Shown: positions 16,162 to 22,991 of the stretch, in pieces
How the letters are laid out: each line of letters opens with the position of its first letter
How positions within the stretch are numbered: the stretch's first letter is position 1
Source of the DNA: JACDAE01 sp034438015
GTDB lineage: Bacteria; Chloroflexota; Ktedonobacteria; Ktedonobacterales; Ktedonobacteraceae
NCBI GenBank assembly: GCA_034438015.1
Contig: DAOTTD010000123.1
Coordinates: 1 to 29,390 of the forward strand
Length of the DNA: 29,390 bases
Reading direction: 5' to 3'
Position numbers and translations under genes: made by a program
Notes under the pieces: generated by a model
The model's input: only the letters and a program-made list of their open reading frames with translations
Told to the model about the DNA's origin: nothing
The model's database searches: none

Positions 16162-17112
16162 TCACAAACGCGCCAGCGGGGCCATCTGCGCGAACAGACT
16201 GACCATATCGGGCGGCGATTGGTCCTCGCTCAGTTCGCGATAGATTGTCGCGACGTTGACGACGATGCGTTCTCCGTCCGACCAGGCGGCGTAGTGGTCC
16301 ATCGGGATATCTTTGGCCGCTTCGAAAGCAGGCATACCGGCATCGTAACGTTTGCGCGCCTCGTCGTAGACGTATTGGAGATAGCCCCTGACATCGGCGA
16401 CGCCCTTCTTGTCGGTGATCGGGCCGTGACCGGGCACAACGATCTCCACGTCCAGCGCCAGGATGCGATCGCAGGCGCGCAGCCAGTTGCTCGCCGGACC
16501 AGCCCACATGATAGGGTGGCCGCCGATGAAGAGGATATCGCCGGTGAAGACCACGCGCTCGTCGGGTAGATAGGCCAACGTATCGCCCCGCGTGTGCGCC
16601 GGTCCGACCTCGATAAGCTGGACGGTCTTGCCGCCGACCTGCACCGTCATCTCGCCCTCGAACGTCTTACCGGGCGGCGTCAACGTGATGTTGTCAAAGT
16701 TGAAGGGACCGAAGGCGTGGATGACATATGCGCCGATCTGCCCCAACGACGGTGCCTGCTTGACCAGCATCGCCATCTGTCCAGGTTGCAGTCCCTCGAT
16801 CATTTCGTCGGCGGTCTTCTGCGAGGCGATGATCTGCGCGTCGGCGACCAGTTGATTGCCGTAGCAGTGATCGCCGTTGGCGTGCGTGTTCACCACCATA
16901 TCGATGTGCGACGCGGCGCGCACCGAGCGGCGCATCGTATCCAGCATCTCCTGCGTCAACTGCAGGTCGAAGAGGGTATCGACGAGTAGCGAGGCTTCGC
17001 CGTCTGTGATCAGGCCCGCGTTGCTCCAGCCCCAGGACCCGTCCGGCTGCAGGTAGGCATAGACGGAGTTGCCCAGCTCGTGCAGCCCCTTTGTGTACTG
17101 CCATGCGCTCAT
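16162..17112 (-). CDS. Metallo-beta-lactamase-fold hydrolase with HxNxDH motif
   Basis: A 316-residue zinc-hydrolase-fold protein. Its metal motif is H77-A-N79-G-D81-H82 (NTHANGDHCYGN), a known variant in which Asn replaces the second His. H173 (AHTRGD), D192 (FTGDILF) and H229 (VPGHGP) complete the site. A C-terminal helical extension (about 235-316) follows. No signal peptide is seen, so it is probably cytoplasmic. The ATG is preceded by AAGGAG, which lies inside the end of the FAH-like fragment, and the stop and start overlap as ATGA. It reads in the same direction as the aro-like genes and may be co-transcribed. The substrate is unknown; an ester or lactone is plausible for this fold. Confidence 0.85.
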   Translation of the reverse strand: MSAWQYTKGLHELGNSVYAYLQPDGSWGWSNAGLITDGEASLLVDTLFDLQLTQEMLDTMRRSVRAASHIDMVVNTHANGDHCYGNQLVADAQIIASQKTADEMIEGLQPGQMAMLVKQAPSLGQIGAYVIHAFGPFNFDNITLTPPGKTFEGEMTVQVGGKTVQLIEVGPAHTRGDTLAYLPDERVVFTGDILFIGGHPIMWAGPASNWLRACDRILALDVEIVVPGHGPITDKKGVADVRGYLQYVYDEARKRYDAGMPAFEAAKDIPMDHYAAWSDGERIVVNVATIYRELSEDQSPPDMVSLFAQMAPLARL

Positions 17113-17360
17113 AAATTGCTCCTTTGCTCTACCTTCAAGCGAGCGAAGTCAGCCGTCGTGATCCAGGGACCCAGCGCGGTCGCGAAGTCCTTGCCTTTCG
17201 CCGGTCCCAGCATACCCTGCATCTCACTGACCTGGATGTCGCGCGCGCTGAAGTCGTTGAAGATCATCACGCCGAACAGGTGCTCTCTGGCCTGCTCTGG
17301 CGTCAGGTCCCGGCCAGAGCGCCCGACGACAAAGCAGGCCGAAAGATGCAGTTGAGGCAT
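17109..17360 (-). pseudogene. Fragment of a fumarylacetoacetate hydrolase (FAH) family gene
   Basis: This 83-codon frame encodes only the centre of an FAH-family enzyme: VVGRSGRDLTPEQAREHLFGVMIFNDFSARDIQ, then GPAKGKDFATALGPWITTAD. Full proteins are about 200-300 residues. The N-terminal domain, the early metal-binding Glu residues and the whole C-terminal part are missing. No Shine-Dalgarno site precedes the ATG at 17360. The 3' end runs into the MBL gene with an ATGA overlap, so the decayed gene still carries that gene's ribosome binding site. I read it as a remnant left by deletion; a small translated coupling peptide is the alternative. Confidence 0.7.
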
Positions 17361-17716
17361 GATGTATTATCGTATCTTTGTCCATTGTATGTCTGCTCTC
17401 GGACACCTGTCAATTTTAGCGGAGGTTGAAAGTTGATGAAATTGCGCTCAGTTCGTAGGCTCATCAGACGAACTGAGCAGGCTAGAGATCTCAACAGGAG
17501 TGCTGTCGGTTTCACTGAAATAGAGTACGCTCCGGGGTTACAGCACAGGCAAGTTCAGCAGGAACAAAATGAACCGCCCGCGTGTTGATACAGGTGAAAG
17601 GACTCAAAGGCCAGCTCTTAAGAGCAACAACCACCCCCATCAACTTAAAACGTCATCGCTAATCATGATAAACTTATAGAAATGACACAATGCTTCAGAT
17701 CAGGAAAGGTAAAAAT
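17361..17716. other. Divergent intergenic region between FAH fragment and msrA
   Basis: A 356-bp gap without a convincing gene. It contains a perfect inverted repeat at 17446-17478 and must carry the msrA promoter and probably the promoter of the minus-strand hydrolase/aro-like run. No strong -35/-10 pair stood out. Confidence 0.5.
17446..17478. promoter_or_regulatory. Perfect 11-bp inverted repeat, possible operator or hairpin
   Basis: GCTCAGTTCGT (17446-17456) and ACGAACTGAGC (17468-17478) are exact reverse complements with an 11-nt spacer. No T-run follows, so an operator in this divergent region is as likely as a terminator. Confidence 0.45.
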
Positions 17717-18268
17717 ATGGCACAGTATGAGACCGTAACGCTGGCAGGCGGATGTTTCTGGTGTATAGAGGCAGTCTTCAAGCGGCTCAAGGGCGTCGTC
17801 TCCGTCGCCTCCGGCTACACGGCATCCAACGTCGCGAACCCTGGATATCAGCAGGTCTGCTCGGGCAGGACGGGCGCCGCCGAGGCCATCCAGGTCACGT
17901 ATGATCCCGCCATCATCTCTTACGAGAAATTGCTGGAGATCTTCTGGCACCTGCACGACCCAACAACGCTCAACCGCCAGGGGAATGACGTTGGCACACA
18001 GTACCGCTCCGGCATCTACTATACCAGCGAGGAGCAGAGGCGCAGCGCCGAGGCTTCGAAGGCAGCGCTGGACCAGTCCCATGCCTACAAAAATCCTGCC
18101 GTGACTGAGATCGTTCCATTCACCAATTTCTATGTCGCCGAGGACTACCACCAGGATTACTACGATAACAATCGCTACCAGCCTTATTGCAGGCTCATAA
18201 TCGATCCGAAGGTGCGCAAGTTGTTGAAAGAGTACAGTAATGAGGTCAAAGAAGTCGGGGCCCGGTAA
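17717..18268 (+). CDS. msrA: Peptide methionine-(S)-sulfoxide reductase
   Basis: Repairs oxidised methionine, reducing the S-sulfoxide in proteins with thioredoxin-type electron donors. The 183-residue length is normal. The catalytic motif GGCFWC places the nucleophile at C13, with C16 beside it; GTQYRSGIYY and EDYHQDYY are typical family segments. In the usual GRTGHAEA motif the His is Ala (GRTGAAEA). The start at 17717 follows AGGAAAGG with 7-nt spacing and is preferred over an in-frame ATG nine codons earlier. The last 29 nt overlap the transporter gene, so the two are probably co-transcribed. Confidence 0.95.
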   Translation: MAQYETVTLAGGCFWCIEAVFKRLKGVVSVASGYTASNVANPGYQQVCSGRTGAAEAIQVTYDPAIISYEKLLEIFWHLHDPTTLNRQGNDVGTQYRSGIYYTSEEQRRSAEASKAALDQSHAYKNPAVTEIVPFTNFYVAEDYHQDYYDNNRYQPYCRLIIDPKVRKLLKEYSNEVKEVGAR

Positions 18269-19181
18269 CTCGTCTCCGATCGATACACCGGCAGCCGTGG
18301 CGCTCGTCGTTACGCTGCTGCCGTGGGCCTCGGCCTTCGCAGGCATTCGAGCGGGATTAGAGGGCTTCTCACCGGGAGCCCTCGTCCTATTTCGCTTCCT
18401 TATAGCATGCGCCGGACTGATCGTCTACGCCGCCGTGACGCGTATGCGTCTGCCTGCCCTGCGCGACCTGCCCGCGATGTTCCTGCTCGGCTTTGCCGGC
18501 ATCACCGTCTACCAGGTCTTCCTGACCTTCGGCGAGCAGAGCGTCTCCGCCGGTACCGCCAGCTTCCTGGTCGCCACCGTGCCCTGCTTCACGGCCCTGC
18601 TGGCCTTCTTCTTTCTCCGGGAGCGCCTGAGCCGGCTGGGAGTCGTGGGCATTATCGTGAGTTTTCTTGGCGTGACCATTATCTCCTTCGGTGGCAGCAG
18701 CGGCTTCACCTTCACGCCCGGCGCGCTGCTCGTGGTACTGGCCTCGCTCTCCGAAAGCTTCGCCTTTATCATGCAGAAGCGCTACATGCCCAGGTACACC
18801 GGCCTGCAACTCGCGACCTATATGATGTGGGCCGGCACGATATTTATGCTCGTCTTCTTGCCCGAGATGCTGCGCGAGCTCCCCACTGCTCCGCTAGCCT
18901 CGACGCTCGCCATCGTCTATCTCGGCATCTTCCCGGCGGCCATCTCTTACGTCACCTGGTCGTACGCCTTATCGCGCATCCCGGCATCGACCGCGACCAG
19001 CTTCCTGAACCTCTCGCCCCTGCTGGCCCTGCTTATCTCCTGGCTCTGGCTGCACGAGATCCCCACCGTGCTGGAGATCGCGGGCGGCATGGTTGTCATC
19101 GTCGGCGTACTGATCGTCAATACGCGTGGCAAAGTGAGGACGGTGGCGGGGCCGCCGGAGCGAGAAGAGGCAAGGGTTTAA
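18240..19181 (+). CDS. EamA-family (drug/metabolite transporter superfamily) permease
   Basis: A 313-residue inner-membrane protein with about ten hydrophobic segments in two EamA repeats (about 18-150 and 160-298). Typical family signatures are PWASAFAGIRAG in helix 1, RF in helix 2, and the second-repeat end SPLLALLISWLWLHE. Family members export amino acids, their derivatives or other small metabolites; the substrate here is unknown. The ATG lies inside the end of msrA (29-nt overlap) with only a weak ribosome site, suggesting translational coupling. The charged C-terminal tail is cytoplasmic by inference. Confidence 0.9.
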   Translation: MRSKKSGPGNSSPIDTPAAVALVVTLLPWASAFAGIRAGLEGFSPGALVLFRFLIACAGLIVYAAVTRMRLPALRDLPAMFLLGFAGITVYQVFLTFGEQSVSAGTASFLVATVPCFTALLAFFFLRERLSRLGVVGIIVSFLGVTIISFGGSSGFTFTPGALLVVLASLSESFAFIMQKRYMPRYTGLQLATYMMWAGTIFMLVFLPEMLRELPTAPLASTLAIVYLGIFPAAISYVTWSYALSRIPASTATSFLNLSPLLALLISWLWLHEIPTVLEIAGGMVVIVGVLIVNTRGKVRTVAGPPEREEARV

Positions 19182-19240
19182 AAGATAAGCGTCAGGTTTT
19201 TGCACCGAATCTGCAACCCTCTCAACCCCAGAACCACCGT

Positions 19241-19322
19241 TGTAGGGGCGCGGTTCACCAGGCCGCCGTCGCCCGTGGATCGGCCTGGGGAGCGCGGCGG
19301 GCTTATAAATCGCGCCCCTACA
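19241..19322. repeat. 82-bp nested palindromic element upstream of the WYL regulator
   Basis: The ends TGTAGGGGCGCGGTT (19241-19255) and AATCGCGCCCCTACA (19308-19322) are inverted repeats at 14 of 15 positions. Inside lies a perfect 8-bp pair CCAGGCCG (19258-19265) and CGGCCTGG (19281-19288). The GTAGGG-type ends resemble those of the elements at 22869-22970 and 27903-28275, so these may be related MITE-like intergenic repeats. It could also end the msrA/transporter transcript. Confidence 0.6.
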
Positions 19323-19384
19323 TGCCTTTGATAAGACAAAAGTACTCATACAAATCTTGTATCTATCCCCCATAAAATGTATTC

Positions 19385-19412
19385 ATGCTATAATAGCATC
19401 TATTGATAGATG
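19385..19412 (+). promoter_or_regulatory. Two abutting palindromes overlapping a TATAAT box (cas operon promoter/operator)
   Basis: ATGCTAT-A-ATAGCAT (19385-19399) is a perfect 7-bp inverted repeat whose middle contains TATAAT (19389-19394). CATCTAT-TG-ATAGATG (19397-19412) is a second perfect 7-bp inverted repeat sharing three bases with the first. They lie about 45 nt upstream of the WYL-gene start. A protein bound here would cover the -10 and the start point, as expected for repression. The WYL regulator itself is the obvious candidate, by inference. No good -35 was found. Confidence 0.55.
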
Positions 19413-19454
19413 TATATTTATTTATAAACGTACACATCCCGAGGAGTACACCGC

Positions 19455-20648
19455 TTGGTTAATAGATATAATGGCACTGACTCCGACCATCCTGACGAAA
19501 TACCCGATGAGATTGACGAGGACAACGAACCAGAGCTTGCAGAGGATGAGCCAGAGCGAGCATCCGTGTTCAGGCGTGACCCCTTGGAAAGAAGGTTCCG
19601 TCTCTTCCAGCTGCTGAGCGCCAATAAGCTTACGCGCCAGGACATCTTTGAGCGCATGGGAGACTACTATCGGATCAAGGGGGGCGACGATCAGGCTGCG
19701 GGTCTCTCTTCGCAAAGAGCGGGCAAGATGCTGCTGCGGGACCTCCATTTCCTGGAACGTGTGGGGTACCAGGTTGAGAAGCGCCGGCAGGGAAATGCTA
19801 TATTCTATCGCCTCTCATCCGGTCCTTTCCCGCAGTTTCTTTTCAGTCAGCGCGAACTTGAGGCGCTGGCCCTGCTGCATACCCTTTTTGCGGACCCCAC
19901 GAAATATACGCCATCCGCGCCAGAGTTCCCACTACCAGCACCGCCACCACAGAATCCCTTTGCGGAGGAGATCCTTGCGCTTATCGAACGCCTGATCGCT
20001 ACCCTGCCACCAAAGCAAAAGCGGACCTTCGATACCTGGATTCGCAAGCCGTATGTCTATTTGAATCTCGATATCGTGACGGATTACCTGCCCCATCGCG
20101 CGACGATCGATAAGCTTATCCGCGCGATCTCGCAGCGCCAGCAGATCAGCTTCGACTATGCCCCTATGCATCGACCGTTCGATGTTACCCCCCACAAACA
20201 CGTTGATCCCTACTATATCACGCGTCAGGAGGGCCATCTCTATCTCATTGGCTACAGCCACAACCCGTTCAGCACCAATCTGAACAAGTTTTTCGAGTTC
20301 CGCATCGATCGCATCGTGACAGAGAGCATCACTATCCTGCCGCAGATGATCGACGGTACGCGCCAGCGCAAACCAATCGAGTTTCGCTTCTGGCTCGACG
20401 CGAGCCTGGCAAAGAGCGGTCCGAGCCAGCGCTGGCTGTCACAGACGACTGAGCGGGAGGAGGTCACGATCGAAAATGGGCGGCCCGTGCATCGCCTCCT
20501 GATACGAGCGCAGGCCTACAGCGATTTCCGCATCATCCAGCAGCTCCTCAAATACGGCAGCAAGGTGGAACTGATCGACCCACCCGACCTGCGCGAGAAG
20601 ATGCGACGGGAAGTGGATCGCCTGCACAATCTCTACAACAGCCAATAA
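19455..20648 (+). CDS. WYL-domain transcriptional regulator of the type I-D cas operon
   Basis: A 397-residue DNA-binding regulator. After an acidic, disordered N-terminus (about 8-38) comes a winged helix-turn-helix (about 43-120), a linker with a Pro-rich segment (152-168), the WYL domain (about 216-292, with HLYLIGYS in the WYL-motif place and FRIDRI at 282-287), and a C-terminal WCX-like domain (about 305-395). WYL domains sense nucleic-acid or nucleotide ligands. In Synechocystis, the WYL protein Sll7009 represses a type I-D locus, and the same role is likely here. The start is TTG at 19455, supported by GAGGAG 8 nt upstream. It precedes cas3' by 151 nt, a gap holding two small hairpins. 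Confidence 0.88.
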   Translation: MVNRYNGTDSDHPDEIPDEIDEDNEPELAEDEPERASVFRRDPLERRFRLFQLLSANKLTRQDIFERMGDYYRIKGGDDQAAGLSSQRAGKMLLRDLHFLERVGYQVEKRRQGNAIFYRLSSGPFPQFLFSQRELEALALLHTLFADPTKYTPSAPEFPLPAPPPQNPFAEEILALIERLIATLPPKQKRTFDTWIRKPYVYLNLDIVTDYLPHRATIDKLIRAISQRQQISFDYAPMHRPFDVTPHKHVDPYYITRQEGHLYLIGYSHNPFSTNLNKFFEFRIDRIVTESITILPQMIDGTRQRKPIEFRFWLDASLAKSGPSQRWLSQTTEREEVTIENGRPVHRLLIRAQAYSDFRIIQQLLKYGSKVELIDPPDLREKMRREVDRLHNLYNSQ

Positions 20649-20697
20649 GGTCAGGCATTGACCTGATAAAACGCCATTTTGAGACATTGAGTGTCTC
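20648..20697. promoter_or_regulatory. Two small inverted repeats between WYL gene and cas3'
   Basis: AGGTCA/TGACCT (20648-20653, 20659-20664) and GAGACA/TGTCTC (20681-20686, 20692-20697), each with a 5-nt spacer, follow the WYL stop. They could attenuate read-through into cas3' or bind a regulator. No T-run marks a classical terminator. Confidence 0.35.
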
Positions 20698-20799
20698 TGT
20701 GGGTGGGTATGCTTATTAAAGAAGAACGTCGAAGAGACGATAGATAATTTTGAATATGGTTTTGCAAATAGAGGATAGTTGGTTCAGGAGGAAAAGGTT

Positions 20800-22857
20800 A
20801 TGACCCCCTTTCATCTACGCATCTTGCCCGTCTACTCCGAGTATCATCCAGACAATATAGGCGGCCAGCGCCTGTTGAGGCACCAGGTCGAGACGTTAGA
20901 GGCATTTAATGACCTGGATGTCGATGTCATTATCAACACGGCCATGACGGGCGATGGCAAGAGCCTCGCGGGCTATCTGCCGGCGTTTCTACAGGAACAG
21001 CCGATCATCGCGATGTATCCCACCAATGAGCTGATTCGCGACCAGCACTTCTCGCTTCAGCGTTACTGCGAGACGCTCGGATTACGTCCGCTCAAGTACG
21101 ATATGATGTTCGGCGAGCGCATCACGCAATTGATGAGCGCGCACGGAGAGAAGACGCGCCTGGAAGAGGTCAAGAAGCTGATCAAGCGCAACGAGATCTT
21201 ATTGACCAATCCCGACTTGGTGCACCTGATTATGAGCCACCAGTATGGATGGGACTTTATGCGCAAGGAGCTGCCCACGCTCACCGGCGCGCAGTTCGAC
21301 TATTTCCTGTTCGATGAGTTCCACACGTTCGGCGTCCCCCAGGGCGTCTCTGTGGTCAATATGCTTGGCTACCTGAATGCCAATTACCGCGATAAGCCCA
21401 ACGAGCGGCGCAAGTACCTCTTTCTTTCGGCGACTCCTACGCCTGTGCTACAGCGTCTACTCGCTCGCAGCGGCCTGCGTTACCGTCTGATTGCAGGTCA
21501 TTATAGCAGTTCCGAGCAGGGGGACGACTATCGCCGCATCTTGCAGGGCTGCGAGCTCTCGCTGGCAGCGACCAATCAGACGCAATCGACGGAACAGTGG
21601 ATCGACGAACACCTGCCGCAATTGCTCGCGTTCTTTCAGCAGCATCGCGAATCGAAGGCCGCCATCCTCGTTTATTCGCCTGCTACGGCTCGTCGCCTGG
21701 TTACGCGTCTGCGCAATTACTTCGCTCCTCACGGCATTACGGTGGGCGAGAACACGGGCATAACCTCGCGCGAGGAGCGGAATGCATCGCTCAGCAAAGA
21801 TATCCTGGTCGGGACATCAACGGTGGATATCGGCATCGATTTCCATATCAACTACCTGATCTTCGAAGCCTTTAACGCTGGCAGCTTCTTGCAGCGCTTC
21901 GGTCGCCTGGGACGCCATTCCGAGTTCCCCACCTATCATGCTTATGGGCTGGTGCCCGATTTTATCCTCGAACGCCTGGTGCAGTCGCTCCAGGGACGTG
22001 ATGAGATCGAGCGCGAAACCTTCAATGCGGCTGTCCGCGAGGCGTATCCGGCGGAACAGGAGTTTGAGCGCTACACGCAGCGCTGGGGCGTTGTGCAGGC
22101 AGCCCAGGTGCTGGAAGCGCTGAAAGCGCAGCAGGGCAGGGACGCCAATCAGGAATTTTACGCCGTATTGACGCAACAATATGAACAAATATACGGCGCA
22201 GCGGATAAGCCGGCGATGCCCAGGGCGTGTAAAAAATACTGGCGCTTATCGAAAAACTCCCCTGAAGTTCTCAAGGATCTGTTGAGCTTTCGCGGTCAGA
22301 GTCCCCTTGCTTGCGGCGTATGGGATATGACGACCACGCAGACGCGCGAGGGAAGTTCGCTGCTCACCTACGATCTCTTCTTCCTGCTCGCCAACACCGA
22401 ATTCGAGGTCATTGAGGAAGAAGATTTTATGCGCGAGGTGCGGCGTCGTGGTCTGGAGGAGCGCGATTTTCGCAAGAGGCTGCTCTACCTGAAAATTCAC
22501 GAATACGTGCCGGAGCGCCTTAATCTCGTTCTTGGCCAGAACGTTACCCTCACTGAGCGTCCCGACGCGCTCCACCAGCTCGTTGTGTGGGCCAACTTCG
22601 TTGTGCGCGAGCCGCCCCACACGTGGCGGGATGCTGTCAACCGCCGCCTGAAAGCGTTGGCATTGACCTGTATTGTGAGCGATCTGCAGCCCCTGGAGCT
22701 GAAACGGAAGCACAGATTGGGCGGTGTCTTTCCGGTCTATCGCTTGCAGGACGCTATCGGCAGCGACTATTCAATTGTGTTCGGGCAGGAGGCCCTGTTG
22801 TTAGAAACGCTCCTCTTTTTTCGCAAGCCCGGTGGGAACGCTCCCATCATGGCGTAA
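20800..22857 (+). CDS. cas3: Type I-D CRISPR-associated helicase Cas3' (no HD nuclease)
   Basis: A 685-residue superfamily 2 helicase that unwinds DNA during type I-D interference. Motif I is TAMTGDGKS (47-55, K54), motif II D172-E-F-H175, motif III S210-A-T212, motif V TSTVDIGIDF and motif VI Q365-RFGRLGR-H. There is no HD nuclease domain: the protein begins about 25 residues before the Q-motif-like region. This is the hallmark of type I-D, in which the HD motif is on Cas10d. The start ATG 20800 follows AGGAGG by 8 nt, so an earlier in-frame TTG is not needed. It ends 12 nt before a palindromic element that separates it from cas10d. Confidence 0.94.
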   Translation: MTPFHLRILPVYSEYHPDNIGGQRLLRHQVETLEAFNDLDVDVIINTAMTGDGKSLAGYLPAFLQEQPIIAMYPTNELIRDQHFSLQRYCETLGLRPLKYDMMFGERITQLMSAHGEKTRLEEVKKLIKRNEILLTNPDLVHLIMSHQYGWDFMRKELPTLTGAQFDYFLFDEFHTFGVPQGVSVVNMLGYLNANYRDKPNERRKYLFLSATPTPVLQRLLARSGLRYRLIAGHYSSSEQGDDYRRILQGCELSLAATNQTQSTEQWIDEHLPQLLAFFQQHRESKAAILVYSPATARRLVTRLRNYFAPHGITVGENTGITSREERNASLSKDILVGTSTVDIGIDFHINYLIFEAFNAGSFLQRFGRLGRHSEFPTYHAYGLVPDFILERLVQSLQGRDEIERETFNAAVREAYPAEQEFERYTQRWGVVQAAQVLEALKAQQGRDANQEFYAVLTQQYEQIYGAADKPAMPRACKKYWRLSKNSPEVLKDLLSFRGQSPLACGVWDMTTTQTREGSSLLTYDLFFLLANTEFEVIEEEDFMREVRRRGLEERDFRKRLLYLKIHEYVPERLNLVLGQNVTLTERPDALHQLVVWANFVVREPPHTWRDAVNRRLKALALTCIVSDLQPLELKRKHRLGGVFPVYRLQDAIGSDYSIVFGQEALLLETLLFFRKPGGNAPIMA

Positions 22858-22868
22858 TTAACTCTTGA

Positions 22869-22970
22869 GTAGGGATGGGGCTTGCCCCCATCCGGCTCGG
22901 CTAGCGCGGTCCGGCTCGGCGGGCGCGAGCCGTCGTGGGCTACCAGGATGGGGGCAAGCCCCATCCCTAC
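22869..22970. repeat. 102-bp palindromic element with perfect 25-bp inverted ends, between cas3' and cas10d
   Basis: Positions 22869-22893 and 22946-22970 are exact reverse complements over 25 bp (GTAGGGATGGGG...CCCATCC), and each arm is itself nearly self-complementary around GGGGCTTGCCCC. A further pair, CGGCTCG/CGAGCCG (22893-22899, 22926-22932), lies inside. The element fills almost the whole gap, starting 12 nt after the cas3' stop and ending 22 nt before the cas10d ATG. The same 25-mer is found at 27903-27927. Confidence 0.88.
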
Positions 22971-22991
22971 TACATGAAGGAAGGTACATTT

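Noticed and set aside
18323..19375. A 350-codon plus-strand frame overlapping the EamA transporter
   Set aside because: It is rich in Arg, Pro and His and lacks any domain; it is the out-of-frame shadow of a GC-rich transporter gene.
20800..22857. HD nuclease domain on Cas3
   Set aside because: No HD motif precedes the helicase motifs; the HD is on Cas10d, as in type I-D.
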